This document shows positions 36,910-45,124 of a DNA stretch of 64,000 nucleotides, in pieces (position 1 is the first letter of the stretch; every line of letters starts with the position of its first letter). Under the pieces are notes generated by a model, which ran no database searches, was not told the DNA's origin, and saw nothing but the letters and a program-made list of their open reading frames with translations. The stretch is from Nitrospirillum viridazoti. GTDB taxonomy: Bacteria; Pseudomonadota; Alphaproteobacteria; Azospirillales; Azospirillaceae. A program made the position numbers and the translations under genes. The DNA lies in NCBI RefSeq assembly GCF_007827975.1, contig NZ_VITT01000008.1. One strand, 5' to 3'.

Positions 36910-39288
36910 ATGAAGATCGCCAACAGGGCCGCCATCGAACAGTCGCGTAAAGTAGGTTTGTCATTCCGTCTGCTGGGAACCGCCGCGCTGGCGCTGTCCC
37001 TGGCGGGCGCTGCCCATGCGGCCGAGGCCACGTCCCCGGATGACGACGCGCTGACCGAGATCATCGTGACGGCGCAGAAGCGGGGGGAGAACCTGACCTC
37101 GGTTCCGGTCGCGATGTCGGTGGTGACGGGCGACGCCCTGGCCCATGCCGGCGTCAGCACCTCGGAATCCCTGCCCAACCTGGTGCCGGGCGTGACCTTC
37201 CGCAAAGGCACCACCAACAAGAACTCCGCCCTCAACATCCGCGGCATCGGCACCCTGTCGTTCAGCTCGGGTGCGGAGCCCAGCGTGTCCACCGTGGTGG
37301 ACGGCGTGGTCTACGCCCGTTCCGGCATGGCGGTGACCGACCTGCTGGACATCGACCGGGTGGAGGTGCTGCGGGGGCCCCAGGGCACGCTGTTCGGCAA
37401 GAACGCTTCGGCCGGCGTCATCAACATCGTGACGGCGGAGCCCAAGGCCAGCTTCGGCGGCTATGCCGAGGCATCCGGCGCCGACAATGGCGAGGTACGG
37501 CTGCGCAGCAGCGTCTCCGCCCCCATCAGCAGCGACCTCGTGGCCCAGCTGGCGGCGTTTTATGGTCATGCCGACGGCAATGGCCGCAATGTCCACAACG
37601 GCCACGACATCAACGGCTATGACCACAAGGGCGCCCGGGCCAAGCTGCAGTGGACGCCCACCGACACGGTCAAGGTCACCTTCATCGGCGACTATGCCGA
37701 GGCGGACGACAATTGCTGCGCCGAATCCATCCAGATCATCTCCAACAGCGCCGCCAACGTACGCGGCCTGATCCCGGCCTTGTCGCCCGTGTATCCCTCG
37801 GCGACCAACAAAGACATCAACAACGACGTCGACCCCCACACCAAGGACCGGAACTTCGGCGCCTCCGTCCAGGTGGACTGGACGTTGCCGGCGGGGACCT
37901 TCACCTCCATCTCCGCCTGGCGCGGCTGGCACAATGTGGAAACCCGGGACGGTGATTTCACCGCCAGCTATCCGGCTTACGTGGGATCGTCCGTGCCCGG
38001 TGGCAGCACCAGCCTGGCCGACCACGGCTATGTCGACCTGAATCAGTATTCGCAGGAATTGCGCTACGCCTCCGACTTGGGGGGCCGGTTCGATTATGTC
38101 GGCGGGTTCTTCTTCTTCCATACCGACACCAAGGAACGCTTCACCCGGTCGGACGTCACCTGCACCGCCTCCACCCTGGCGGCGCTGGGCAACGGCAACG
38201 TCCCGTGCGCGTCCGGCAGTTCCACCTACGCCCGCGCCTCCGGCACGGCGGTGGACAGCGTGACCACCAACAACGAGGCGCTGTTCGGCCAGGGTACCTA
38301 TCACATCACCGACGATTTCCGCCTGACCTTCGGCGGCCGCCTGACGCATGACGAGCTGGACTACACCTTCCAGCGCGTGGCCACCGCCACCGGCTTCGCC
38401 GGCATCGGTGCCAGCTTCGCCAGCGCCAACAACTACAGCCGCAACGACGCGTCGGCCAAGGCGGGCGTGCAGTACGATCTCGGCCCCAACACCATGGCTT
38501 ACTTCACCTATTCCCAGGGCTATAAGGGGCCGGCCTACAACATCTTCTTCAACATGGCGGCCAACAACACCGGCCGCCTGTCGCCGGAAACCTCCAACGC
38601 CTATGAGGTGGGGCTGAAGACCTCCGCCCTGGACAACAAGGTCGTGGCCAGCCTGGCGCTGTTCCGCGACGACATCGACGGCTTTCAGACCAACAGCTTC
38701 ACCAACATCAATGGCGCCGTGGTCAGCACCTTGGTCAACGCCGGCACGGTCCGCACCCAGGGCGTGGAACTGGACTTCCTGACACGGCCCCTGCCCGGCC
38801 TGACGCTGAACGGGGGCGCCGCCTATACCGACGCCACCATCGTGCAGTTCGCCTGCCCCACCGGCGCGCCGGCCACCTGCTATTACCCCAATGGCAAGGT
38901 GCTACCTTATGCGCCCAAATGGAAGCTGACGGCGGACGCGGCCTACAAGCTGCCCCTGCCCGACAGCGTGCCGGTCGGCGTGACCATCGACACCAGCTAT
39001 TCCTGGCGCTCCAACCAGCAGATGGACATCGGCGAATCCCCGGCCACCATCCAGCAGGCCTACGGCATCTGGAACCTGGGCGTGGACTTCGCGGCGCCGG
39101 AGGACCGCTTCGTCGTCCGCCTCTATGCCCAGAACCTGCTGAACCAGTTCTATGCCGTGTCCAAGGTGCCCGACAGCGCCACCAGCGTGGTCAACGGCAT
39201 CGCCGTGCCTTCCACCACCTATGTGCGCCTGGGCGTGCCGCGCGATGCCCAGCGCATCCTAGGCCTGGGCATCCGGATGAAGTTCTGA
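36910..39288 (+). CDS. TonB-dependent receptor (IVTAQKR type)
   Basis: A 792-residue outer-membrane receptor. A long basic signal peptide (about 1-38) is followed by the TonB box TEIIVTAQKRGENL, a plug domain (SVVTGDALAHAGV to RVEVLRGPQGTLFGKNASAG, cited in part) and a barrel ending in phenylalanine (IRMKF). This subclass is abundant in sphingomonads, caulobacters and azospirilla and imports diverse organic compounds. The plug carries two Cys pairs in extracellular loops (DNCCAES; CTAST..VPCAS). AAGGGGAG lies upstream of the ATG. It is followed at 13 bp by an MFS carrier, indicating a shared transcript. Confidence 0.95.
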   Translation: MKIANRAAIEQSRKVGLSFRLLGTAALALSLAGAAHAAEATSPDDDALTEIIVTAQKRGENLTSVPVAMSVVTGDALAHAGVSTSESLPNLVPGVTFRKGTTNKNSALNIRGIGTLSFSSGAEPSVSTVVDGVVYARSGMAVTDLLDIDRVEVLRGPQGTLFGKNASAGVINIVTAEPKASFGGYAEASGADNGEVRLRSSVSAPISSDLVAQLAAFYGHADGNGRNVHNGHDINGYDHKGARAKLQWTPTDTVKVTFIGDYAEADDNCCAESIQIISNSAANVRGLIPALSPVYPSATNKDINNDVDPHTKDRNFGASVQVDWTLPAGTFTSISAWRGWHNVETRDGDFTASYPAYVGSSVPGGSTSLADHGYVDLNQYSQELRYASDLGGRFDYVGGFFFFHTDTKERFTRSDVTCTASTLAALGNGNVPCASGSSTYARASGTAVDSVTTNNEALFGQGTYHITDDFRLTFGGRLTHDELDYTFQRVATATGFAGIGASFASANNYSRNDASAKAGVQYDLGPNTMAYFTYSQGYKGPAYNIFFNMAANNTGRLSPETSNAYEVGLKTSALDNKVVASLALFRDDIDGFQTNSFTNINGAVVSTLVNAGTVRTQGVELDFLTRPLPGLTLNGGAAYTDATIVQFACPTGAPATCYYPNGKVLPYAPKWKLTADAAYKLPLPDSVPVGVTIDTSYSWRSNQQMDIGESPATIQQAYGIWNLGVDFAAPEDRFVVRLYAQNLLNQFYAVSKVPDSATSVVNGIAVPSTTYVRLGVPRDAQRILGLGIRMKF

Positions 39289-39301
39289 GTAGGCTGACGG
39301 C

Positions 39302-40591
39302 ATGACGACGCAGACCGACACCGGCCCGGACGGTGTGACCGAGGCCCCCGCCGAAGCGCCCGAGCTTGCGGCCCGCCGCCCCCTGGGCTGGGCGCCGTGG
39401 CTGGTGCTGGCCTGCGTCTTCGCCGCCACGGCCCTGAACTACGCCGACCGGCAGAGCATGGCCCTGCTGAAGCCTTTGATCGACGCCGATCTGGGCTGGG
39501 CGCAGGAGGATTACGGCCTGGTCATGACCGCCTTCCAGGCCGCCGGCATGCTGGCCCTGGTCGGGGCCGGCTGGTTCATCGACCGGGTGGGCCTGCGCTG
39601 GGGCTATCCTCTGGCGGTGGCGGCGTGGAGCCTGGCGGCCATGGCCCATGCCGGCGCCCGCACCACCGGGCAGTTCCTGGCCTGCCGCCTGGCCCTGGGC
39701 GTGGCGGAGGCCGCCAACACTCCGGCGGCGGCAAAGGCGGTGGCGCGCTGGTTCCCGGCCGATCGCCGCTCAATCGCCATCGGCCTGATGAACGCCGCGC
39801 CCAACGTGGGCGCGGTGGCGACCCCCCTGATCCTGCCCTGGCTGGCGCTGGAATGGGGCTGGCACGTCACCTTCTTCCTCACCGGCGCCGCCGGCCTCAT
39901 CTGGCTGGCGGCCTGGTTCCTGCTACCCTCACGGCCCCGGGTTCAGGCCGTGGCCGCACCCGTCGAGGACCAGGCGGCCTGGTCCTGGCGGCGCCTGCTG
40001 ACCGATCGCCACTGCTGGGCGGTGGCCGGGGCCAAGTTCCTGACCGATCCGGTCTGGTGGTTCATGCTGCTGTGGATGCCAGACTTCTTCCATCAGCGCT
40101 TTGATCTCGACATGCGCCACATCGGGGCGCCGGTGGCCACGGTCTACGCCCTGGCCACGGTGGGGGCGCTGCTGGGCGGCATCGTGCCGGCACGCCTGCT
40201 GGCGGCGGGCGTATCGCCCAGCCGGGCGCGCTGGATCCCCATGGCGGCCTCGGCCGTGCTGGTGCTGCCCCTGCCGCTGGCGCTCTGGGCGGACAGCCCT
40301 TGGCCGGCGGTGCTGTTGGTCGGGCTGGTGCTGGCGGCGCACCAGGGGTTCTCCACCAACGTCTTCGCGCTGGCGGCCGACGCCTTCCCCGTGCGCATGG
40401 TGGGCACGGCCATCGGTGTCGGCGCCTTCTGTGGCAATCTGGGCGGCGTGCTGATTTTGCAGGCCACCAGCTGGCTGTCGGCCCATGGCGGCTATCACCC
40501 GCTGTTCATCTATTGCGCCGCGGCCTACGGCCTGGCCTTCCTGCTGGTGCGGGTCCTGATCCCGCGCGTGCGGGTGGAGGACGGGGCATGA
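39302..40591 (+). CDS. MFS transporter, ACS/hexuronate family
   Basis: A 429-residue transporter with twelve predicted helices. The loop-2 motif GWFIDRVGLRWGYPL and the NYADRQSMALL start are typical of the anion:cation symporter (ExuT/GudP-like) family, which moves organic anions such as hexuronates, glucarate or aromatic acids with H+ or Na+. It lies 13 bp behind the TonB receptor, so it probably brings across the inner membrane what the receptor admits. The start at 39302 is the first in-frame ATG and there is a polar 28-residue N-terminus before the first helix. Confidence 0.92.
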   Translation: MTTQTDTGPDGVTEAPAEAPELAARRPLGWAPWLVLACVFAATALNYADRQSMALLKPLIDADLGWAQEDYGLVMTAFQAAGMLALVGAGWFIDRVGLRWGYPLAVAAWSLAAMAHAGARTTGQFLACRLALGVAEAANTPAAAKAVARWFPADRRSIAIGLMNAAPNVGAVATPLILPWLALEWGWHVTFFLTGAAGLIWLAAWFLLPSRPRVQAVAAPVEDQAAWSWRRLLTDRHCWAVAGAKFLTDPVWWFMLLWMPDFFHQRFDLDMRHIGAPVATVYALATVGALLGGIVPARLLAAGVSPSRARWIPMAASAVLVLPLPLALWADSPWPAVLLVGLVLAAHQGFSTNVFALAADAFPVRMVGTAIGVGAFCGNLGGVLILQATSWLSAHGGYHPLFIYCAAAYGLAFLLVRVLIPRVRVEDGA

Positions 40592-40759
40592 TCTATTCGC
40601 CCCGTCGATGGCGACGCATGGGTTTTATCGATTTTCCTTTTACCCTCGCGCCCCGGTCTAATGCGGACCCAAGACGGGAGGAATAAGGACACCAGCGTAT
40701 CCGGGTCATGAACCCGGGCGGTCCCGTCGTCCGTGGTGGTACAGACAGGAACCGGCAGC

Positions 40760-41536
40760 ATGGCCCGCACCTTCATCGACATCTCCGTCACCCTCGACAA
40801 CGACGTGGTGGCCGACCCGCCCTTCATGCGCCCGCATATCGAGTACCAGACGCATAAGGACACGCTGCATGAGTTGACGGTGTTCTTCCCCGAGCTGGAT
40901 CCCAACGACATGCCGGATGCGGAGTTCGCGGCGGCCGAGACCGTGCGCCTGTCCACCCACAACGGCACCCATCTGGACGCGCCCTGGCACTACGCCTCCA
41001 CCATGAACAAAGGGGAGCGGGCCATCACCATCGATGAAGTGCCGCTGGAATGGTGCTTCAACCCCGGTGTAAAGCTGGACTTCCGCCACCTGCCCGACGG
41101 CCATGTGGTCAGCGCGGCGGAGGTGGAGGCGGAACTGGCCCGCATCGGCCATACCTTGCAGCCGCTGGACATCGTGCTGGTCAACACGCGGGCCGGTTCC
41201 CGCTACGGTCACGCCGACTTCCTAGGCGCCGGCTGCGGCATGGGGCGGGAGGCGACGCTATACCTGACGGAGCGCGGCGTGCGTGTCACCGGCACCGACG
41301 CGTGGAGCTGGGACGCCCCCTTCCCCCACACCGCCAAGAAGTTCGCCCAGACCAAGGACGTGGGCCTGATCTGGGAAGGCCACAAGGCCGGCCGCGACAT
41401 CGGTTATTGCCACTTGGAAAAGTTGTACAATCTGGAGGCCCTGCCCGCCACGGGCTTCACGGTCAGCTGCTTCCCGGCCAAGATCAAAGGTGCCTCGGCC
41501 GGCTGGACCCGGGCGGTCGCCATCATCGATGGGTAA
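40760..41536 (+). CDS. Cyclase-family metal-dependent hydrolase (kynurenine formamidase-like)
   Basis: A 258-residue member of the cyclase/KynB family. The metal-binding HNGTHLDAPWH gives His67, His71, Asp73 and His77; a later LEKLYNLEALP segment is typical. Enzymes of this family hydrolyse N-formylkynurenine, isatin or related amides, or open lactone-like rings. ATG 40760 with AGGA upstream was chosen over a GTG nine codons earlier. The 168-bp gap from the MFS gene holds a CCGGGT-CATGA-ACCCGG inverted repeat (40701-40717), so it may have its own control. With the receptor and MFS gene it suggests a pathway for an organic, possibly aromatic, amide or acid. Confidence 0.88.
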   Translation: MARTFIDISVTLDNDVVADPPFMRPHIEYQTHKDTLHELTVFFPELDPNDMPDAEFAAAETVRLSTHNGTHLDAPWHYASTMNKGERAITIDEVPLEWCFNPGVKLDFRHLPDGHVVSAAEVEAELARIGHTLQPLDIVLVNTRAGSRYGHADFLGAGCGMGREATLYLTERGVRVTGTDAWSWDAPFPHTAKKFAQTKDVGLIWEGHKAGRDIGYCHLEKLYNLEALPATGFTVSCFPAKIKGASAGWTRAVAIIDG

Positions 41537-41722
41537 AGCCGATAGATGTGCCGTCATACAACCAAAATAAGAAATTTTTTCGACTCTGCCACTTTTCAAA
41601 TTGACGATCGGTGCGTTGCGGCACACCTTATGCGTGCCCTATCGCACATGCGAACAATTTAATGCCGCGCGCTGCGGCACGCATCGTCCTGGGCGTCAAC
41701 CCTTTGAAAAATGGAGATCGGA

Positions 41723-41986
41723 ATGGCCGGCGTGACTGAATTCACCAACACCCGCATCTCGGGCCACGGCGCCAACATCGCGGGGGGCATCGGCAGCTAT
41801 GTCTGGGGTGGCCCCTCCCCCAACGTCACCATCTTCGCCGTGACGGGCCAAGGCCTGTCGAAGGGTGAGGAATACATCATCACCGCCACCGTCCTGCTGG
41901 GCCCGGCGCTACCCGTTCCCTTTGTCGTCACCTACACGGGCCAGATGGCCGGCGCGCCGGCCATCGCCACCTTCGAGGCGGTCTGA
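41723..41986 (+). CDS. Small orphan protein, 87 residues, unknown function
   Basis: An 87-residue protein with alternating hydrophobic, Gly- and Thr-rich segments (NVTIFAVTGQGLS, EYIITATVLLG, PFVVTYTGQM) that suggest a small beta-sandwich. No signal peptide, Cys or motif is recognised. GGAGATCGG precedes ATG 41723; an ATG four codons earlier lies inside that ribosome site. It has its own 186-bp AT-rich leader with TTGACG at 41601 and a TGCCGC/GCGGCA inverted repeat (41663-41679), and a strong hairpin after it, so it is transcribed alone. The coding strand shows the third-position GC bias of genuine genes here. Confidence 0.7.
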   Translation: MAGVTEFTNTRISGHGANIAGGIGSYVWGGPSPNVTIFAVTGQGLSKGEEYIITATVLLGPALPVPFVVTYTGQMAGAPAIATFEAV

Positions 41987-42016
41987 CCCTCCGCATGGTC
42001 CCTCTGGGATTAAGGG

Positions 42017-42045
42017 CAGGGCGGCATCCGGTGGGGGCCGCCCTG
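42017..42045. terminator. Intrinsic-type hairpin between the orphan gene and the AraC gene
   Basis: A perfect 9-bp stem CAGGGCGGC/GCCGCCCTG with an 11-nt loop is followed by TTCGTTC. It lies 30 bp after the orphan stop and 6 bp before the end of the convergent AraC gene, so it may serve both. Confidence 0.7.
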
Positions 42046-42050
42046 TTCGT

Positions 42051-42854
42051 TCAGGCACGCAGGTAACGGCTGGGTGGCACACCCAGTAGGCGCTTGAACA
42101 TGCTGGTGAAGGCGGCGGGGCTGTCATAGCCCAGATCCAGCGCCACGGTAGTCACCGGGTCCCCCGCCGCCAGCCGGGGCAAGGCCGCGAACAGGCAGGC
42201 TTGCTGGCGCCAGGCGGCGAAGCTGAGGCCGGTTTCGCCCCGGAACTGGCGGGTAAAGGACCGGCGGCTCATGCCCAATTCATGGGCCCAGCCATCGATG
42301 GTGGCGTGCGGGTCGGGATCGGCCACGAAGGCGCGGCAGCGGGCCGCCAACCGCGCATCGGTGGGCAGCGGCATGGACAACGGCAGCACGGGCAGCGACG
42401 CCAGGTCATGCAGCAGCAGGGCCATGATCATGCCGCCACGGCTTTCTGCCGGCACATCATCCACCGGCAGCTCCGCCGCTTCCATCAGCAGGGCATGCAC
42501 CAGTGGCGTCACGCCCACCACCTGGCAGCGACCGCCGCCAGGGGCCAGCGTGTCGGGCCCGCGCGCAGCCGGCAGCACGGCCGGGTCGATGTATAGGCTG
42601 CGCATCGCGGCGGGGCCCACCACCACCGCCACCTCATGCACCACGCCGGCCGGGATCCACACGGCCCGCTCCGCCGGGACCATCCAGGTGCCCTGCGCGG
42701 TCGCCACCGTCATGACGCCCCGAATGACATACAGCAGCTGGCAGCGCCGATGCTGGTGCGGCGGCAGCACGTGCCCGGGCGGATAGTCGTTGCCCAGCGC
42801 GAAGACCGGCTGCGGCACCGTCTCGTAAACCTGGGAGCGGACGTCGCGGACCAT
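42051..42854 (-). CDS. AraC-family transcriptional regulator
   Basis: A 267-residue regulator with an N-terminal cupin ligand domain (HQHRRCQLLYVIRG) and a C-terminal double helix-turn-helix (IDGWAHELGMSRRSFTRQF, then the AraC signature VALDLGYDSPAAFTSMFKRLLG, in part). It resembles the RipA/YdeC-type regulators usually encoded beside fosmidomycin-resistance or multidrug exporters. It is divergent from the Fsr-like transporter, its likely target, across 172 bp. Confidence 0.93.
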   Translation of the reverse strand: MVRDVRSQVYETVPQPVFALGNDYPPGHVLPPHQHRRCQLLYVIRGVMTVATAQGTWMVPAERAVWIPAGVVHEVAVVVGPAAMRSLYIDPAVLPAARGPDTLAPGGGRCQVVGVTPLVHALLMEAAELPVDDVPAESRGGMIMALLLHDLASLPVLPLSMPLPTDARLAARCRAFVADPDPHATIDGWAHELGMSRRSFTRQFRGETGLSFAAWRQQACLFAALPRLAAGDPVTTVALDLGYDSPAAFTSMFKRLLGVPPSRYLRA

Positions 42855-43026
42855 AAACGTATCTCTCTCCTGGTTGGCCCAGTCCCGGAATAGTTTGGCC
42901 TAAAGACGAAAGCAGGCCGCCAGCATGCGCGCTAGCTTGTCCATCGGCCGCTGAAATGCAAGGGGGCTGGTTGGGAAATCGGGAGGTCGCGGCGCCACGC
43001 GGCCCCATGGGATGGGAGTGTCACCG

Positions 43027-44292
43027 ATGAGTCAGGCTGAAAGCGTGGGTGCGTCCGCACCATCCCCCGTGGTGCAGACGGCCATGGGTCAGATCGGGGC
43101 CAAGGCCGGGGGCACCGTATTCTCGGTGCTGGGGGCCATCAGCTTCTGCCATCTGTTGAACGACATGATGCAGTCCATGCTGCCGGCCATCTACCCCATC
43201 CTGAAGGACAGTTTCGACCTCAGCTTCAGCCAGGTGGGCCTGGTGACCCTGGTCTACCAGATCACTGCCTCGCTGCTGCAGCCCTTGATCGGCCTCTATA
43301 CCGACGCCAAGCCCAAACCCTATTCCCTGTCCATAGGCATGGGGTTCACCCTGGTGGGCCTGGTGCTGCTGGCCACGGCGCCCAGCTTCCCCCTGGTACT
43401 GGTGGCGGCGGCCCTGGTCGGCACGGGCTCATCCGTCTTCCATCCGGAATCGTCCCGCGTGGCCCGCATGGCCTCGGGCGGGCGGCACGGCCTGGCCCAG
43501 TCGCTGTTCCAGGTGGGCGGCAACGCCGGTTCCGCTCTGGGCCCCCTGCTGGCCGCCTTCATCATCGTGCCGCACGGCCGGGGCAGCATCGCCTGGTTCT
43601 CCCTGACCGCTTTCCTGGGCATGATCGTCCTGGCCAAGATCGGCCTGTGGTACAAGCGCAATGCCAAGCCCAAGGCCGCCAAGGCGGTGAAGGAGGATCT
43701 GACCGGCCTGACGCCGCGCCAGGTCAGCCTGGCCTTCGCCATCCTGCTGGCGCTGATCTTCTCCAAGTATGTCTACCTGGCCAGCATCACCAGCTACTTC
43801 ACCTTCTATCTCATCCAGACCTTCGGCCTGTCGGTGAAGGCGGCGCAGTTGCACCTGTTCATCTTCCTGGGCGCGGCGGCGGTCGGCACCATCGCCGGCG
43901 GGCCCATCGGCGACCGCTTCGGGCGCAAGCATGTCATCTGGTGGTCCATCCTGGGCGTGCTGCCCTTCACCCTGATCCTGCCCTACGCCAACCTGTTCTG
44001 GATCAGCGTGCTTAGCGGTGTCATCGGCGTGTGTCTGGCCTCCGCCTTCCCGGCCATCGTCGTCTATGCCCAGGAACTGATGCCGGGCAAGGTCGGCACC
44101 GTGGCGGGTCTGTTCTTCGGCCTGGCCTTCGGGGTGGCGGGCGTGGCGGCGGCGGCCCTGGGCTGGCTGGCGGACCTGACCAGCATCACCACCGTCTACA
44201 AAATCTGCGCCTACCTGCCGGCCCTGGGCATCCTGACGGTGTTCCTGCCGGATATCGAAGGGGCGATGAAGCGGGCGCGCCGGGCGGGGTGA
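43027..44292 (+). CDS. fsr: MFS efflux transporter, fosmidomycin-resistance (Fsr) family
   Basis: A 421-residue transporter with twelve helices. The early LLNDMMQSMLPAIYPIL, TGSSVFHPESSRVARMASGGRHG and QVGGNAGSALGPLLAA segments (quoted in part) are typical of E. coli Fsr. It would export fosmidomycin-like or other small drugs in exchange for protons. ATG 43027 is preferred over 43012 because GGGAG lies 10 nt before it. The divergent AraC regulator is the expected controller. Confidence 0.92.
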   Translation: MSQAESVGASAPSPVVQTAMGQIGAKAGGTVFSVLGAISFCHLLNDMMQSMLPAIYPILKDSFDLSFSQVGLVTLVYQITASLLQPLIGLYTDAKPKPYSLSIGMGFTLVGLVLLATAPSFPLVLVAAALVGTGSSVFHPESSRVARMASGGRHGLAQSLFQVGGNAGSALGPLLAAFIIVPHGRGSIAWFSLTAFLGMIVLAKIGLWYKRNAKPKAAKAVKEDLTGLTPRQVSLAFAILLALIFSKYVYLASITSYFTFYLIQTFGLSVKAAQLHLFIFLGAAAVGTIAGGPIGDRFGRKHVIWWSILGVLPFTLILPYANLFWISVLSGVIGVCLASAFPAIVVYAQELMPGKVGTVAGLFFGLAFGVAGVAAAALGWLADLTSITTVYKICAYLPALGILTVFLPDIEGAMKRARRAG

Positions 44293-44318
44293 GGCCGAAC
44301 AATGCCCGTTTCACTTTA

Positions 44319-44347
44319 TTGGCTGGACTACGGCGATGTGGTATCAA
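44319..44347 (+). promoter_or_regulatory. Probable sigma70 promoter of parDE
   Basis: TTGGCT (44319-44324) and TATCAA (44342-44347) are separated by 17 bp, 35 bp before the parD start. The match to TTGACA/TATAAT is 4/6 in each hexamer. ParD autorepression at this site would be expected from the family but no operator palindrome is obvious. Confidence 0.5.
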
Positions 44348-44381
44348 ACTTTGACAGAAGCACCATGGACAAGGGTGAGCC

Positions 44382-44669
44382 ATGAGCGGACGGAATTTTA
44401 GCCTCACACCTCACTTAAGCGGCTTCGTCGACGAGCAAGTATCCTCGGGGCGCCACCAAAACGCCAGCGAGGTCGTTCGTGAGGCTCTTCGCCGCTATGA
44501 GAACGATATCCTCATCAACCAAGCGCATGTCGCCGCCTTGGAAAAGGTGGTTGAGGCGGGGGTTACGGACATTGAGCGGGGCGACTACGTCGAGATTTCT
44601 GGCGACGAAGGATTGCAGGTTCTGCTGGAGGAACTGCATAACAAGGCGCGAGCGCGAGTATCGAAGTGA
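44382..44669 (+). CDS. parD: ParD-family antitoxin
   Basis: A 95-residue ribbon-helix-helix antitoxin. The N-terminal FSLTPHLSGFVDEQVSSGRHQNASEVVREALR pattern (in part) is the classic ParD/CopG strand and helix, followed by an acidic toxin-binding tail. It overlaps parE by 4 bp (GTGA). It neutralises ParE and represses the operon. The two genes are clearly poorer in GC than their neighbours, a sign of horizontal acquisition. Confidence 0.93.
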   Translation: MSGRNFSLTPHLSGFVDEQVSSGRHQNASEVVREALRRYENDILINQAHVAALEKVVEAGVTDIERGDYVEISGDEGLQVLLEELHNKARARVSK

Positions 44670-45043
44670 GCACGTTTCGCCTCACTCGATCTGCCCGTGC
44701 TAATCTTGATGATATATTGGTATGGAGTGCTGAAAACTTCGGCCTGGCGGCAGAGCTTCGATATTCGACGCTCATTATCCAAGCCATCAAGGACGTTGCG
44801 CAGGTCCCCGGCCATCCCTTGATTGTTTGGGAAAGAGTCGGGCGGCGGGAGGTTGGCTTCTACCACATCAGCCATAGTCGCCGGCATGTGCCCAATCCGG
44901 ATGATCAGGTCGCCGAGCCGCGGCATTACCTTGTGTTTCGCCATCAGCCGGAAGATGTCATCGAAATTCTGGGCATCATTCACGAACGCATGTTGCGCCG
45001 GAAGGCCGTCCGCGAAATCTTCCGAAAAATCGAGAAGGAGTGA
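44666..45043 (+). CDS. parE: RelE/ParE-family toxin
   Basis: A 125-residue toxin of the ParE branch: TFRLTRSARANLDDI start, EVGFYHISHSRRHV beta-sheet and VIEILGIIHERM ending are the family pattern. ParE members inhibit DNA gyrase. The frame is about 20-25 residues longer than usual through a basic C-terminal helix (RRKAVREIFRKIEKE). It uses a GTG start overlapping the parD stop. No integrase or partner phage genes are adjacent. Confidence 0.9.
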   Translation: MSTFRLTRSARANLDDILVWSAENFGLAAELRYSTLIIQAIKDVAQVPGHPLIVWERVGRREVGFYHISHSRRHVPNPDDQVAEPRHYLVFRHQPEDVIEILGIIHERMLRRKAVREIFRKIEKE

Positions 45044-45065
45044 TTGCGGCCATAAGGCGCCATCG

Positions 45066-45092
45066 AAAAAGGGCCGCCCTCCCGGACGGCCC
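45066..45092 (-). terminator. Terminator of the S9 peptidase gene
   Basis: On the minus strand a GGGCCG stem with its complement CGGCCC (10-nt loop) is followed by five T residues. It lies 33 bp past the peptidase stop and 23 bp past the convergent parE stop. Confidence 0.8.
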
Positions 45093-45124
45093 CTTCTCCA
45101 TGCGCTCTTAGCTGACGCCTGGCC

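Noticed and set aside
44666..45043. ParE as RelE-type mRNA interferase
   Set aside because: The ending VIEILGIIHERM and pairing with ParD favour ParE; RelE catalytic basic triad was not evident.
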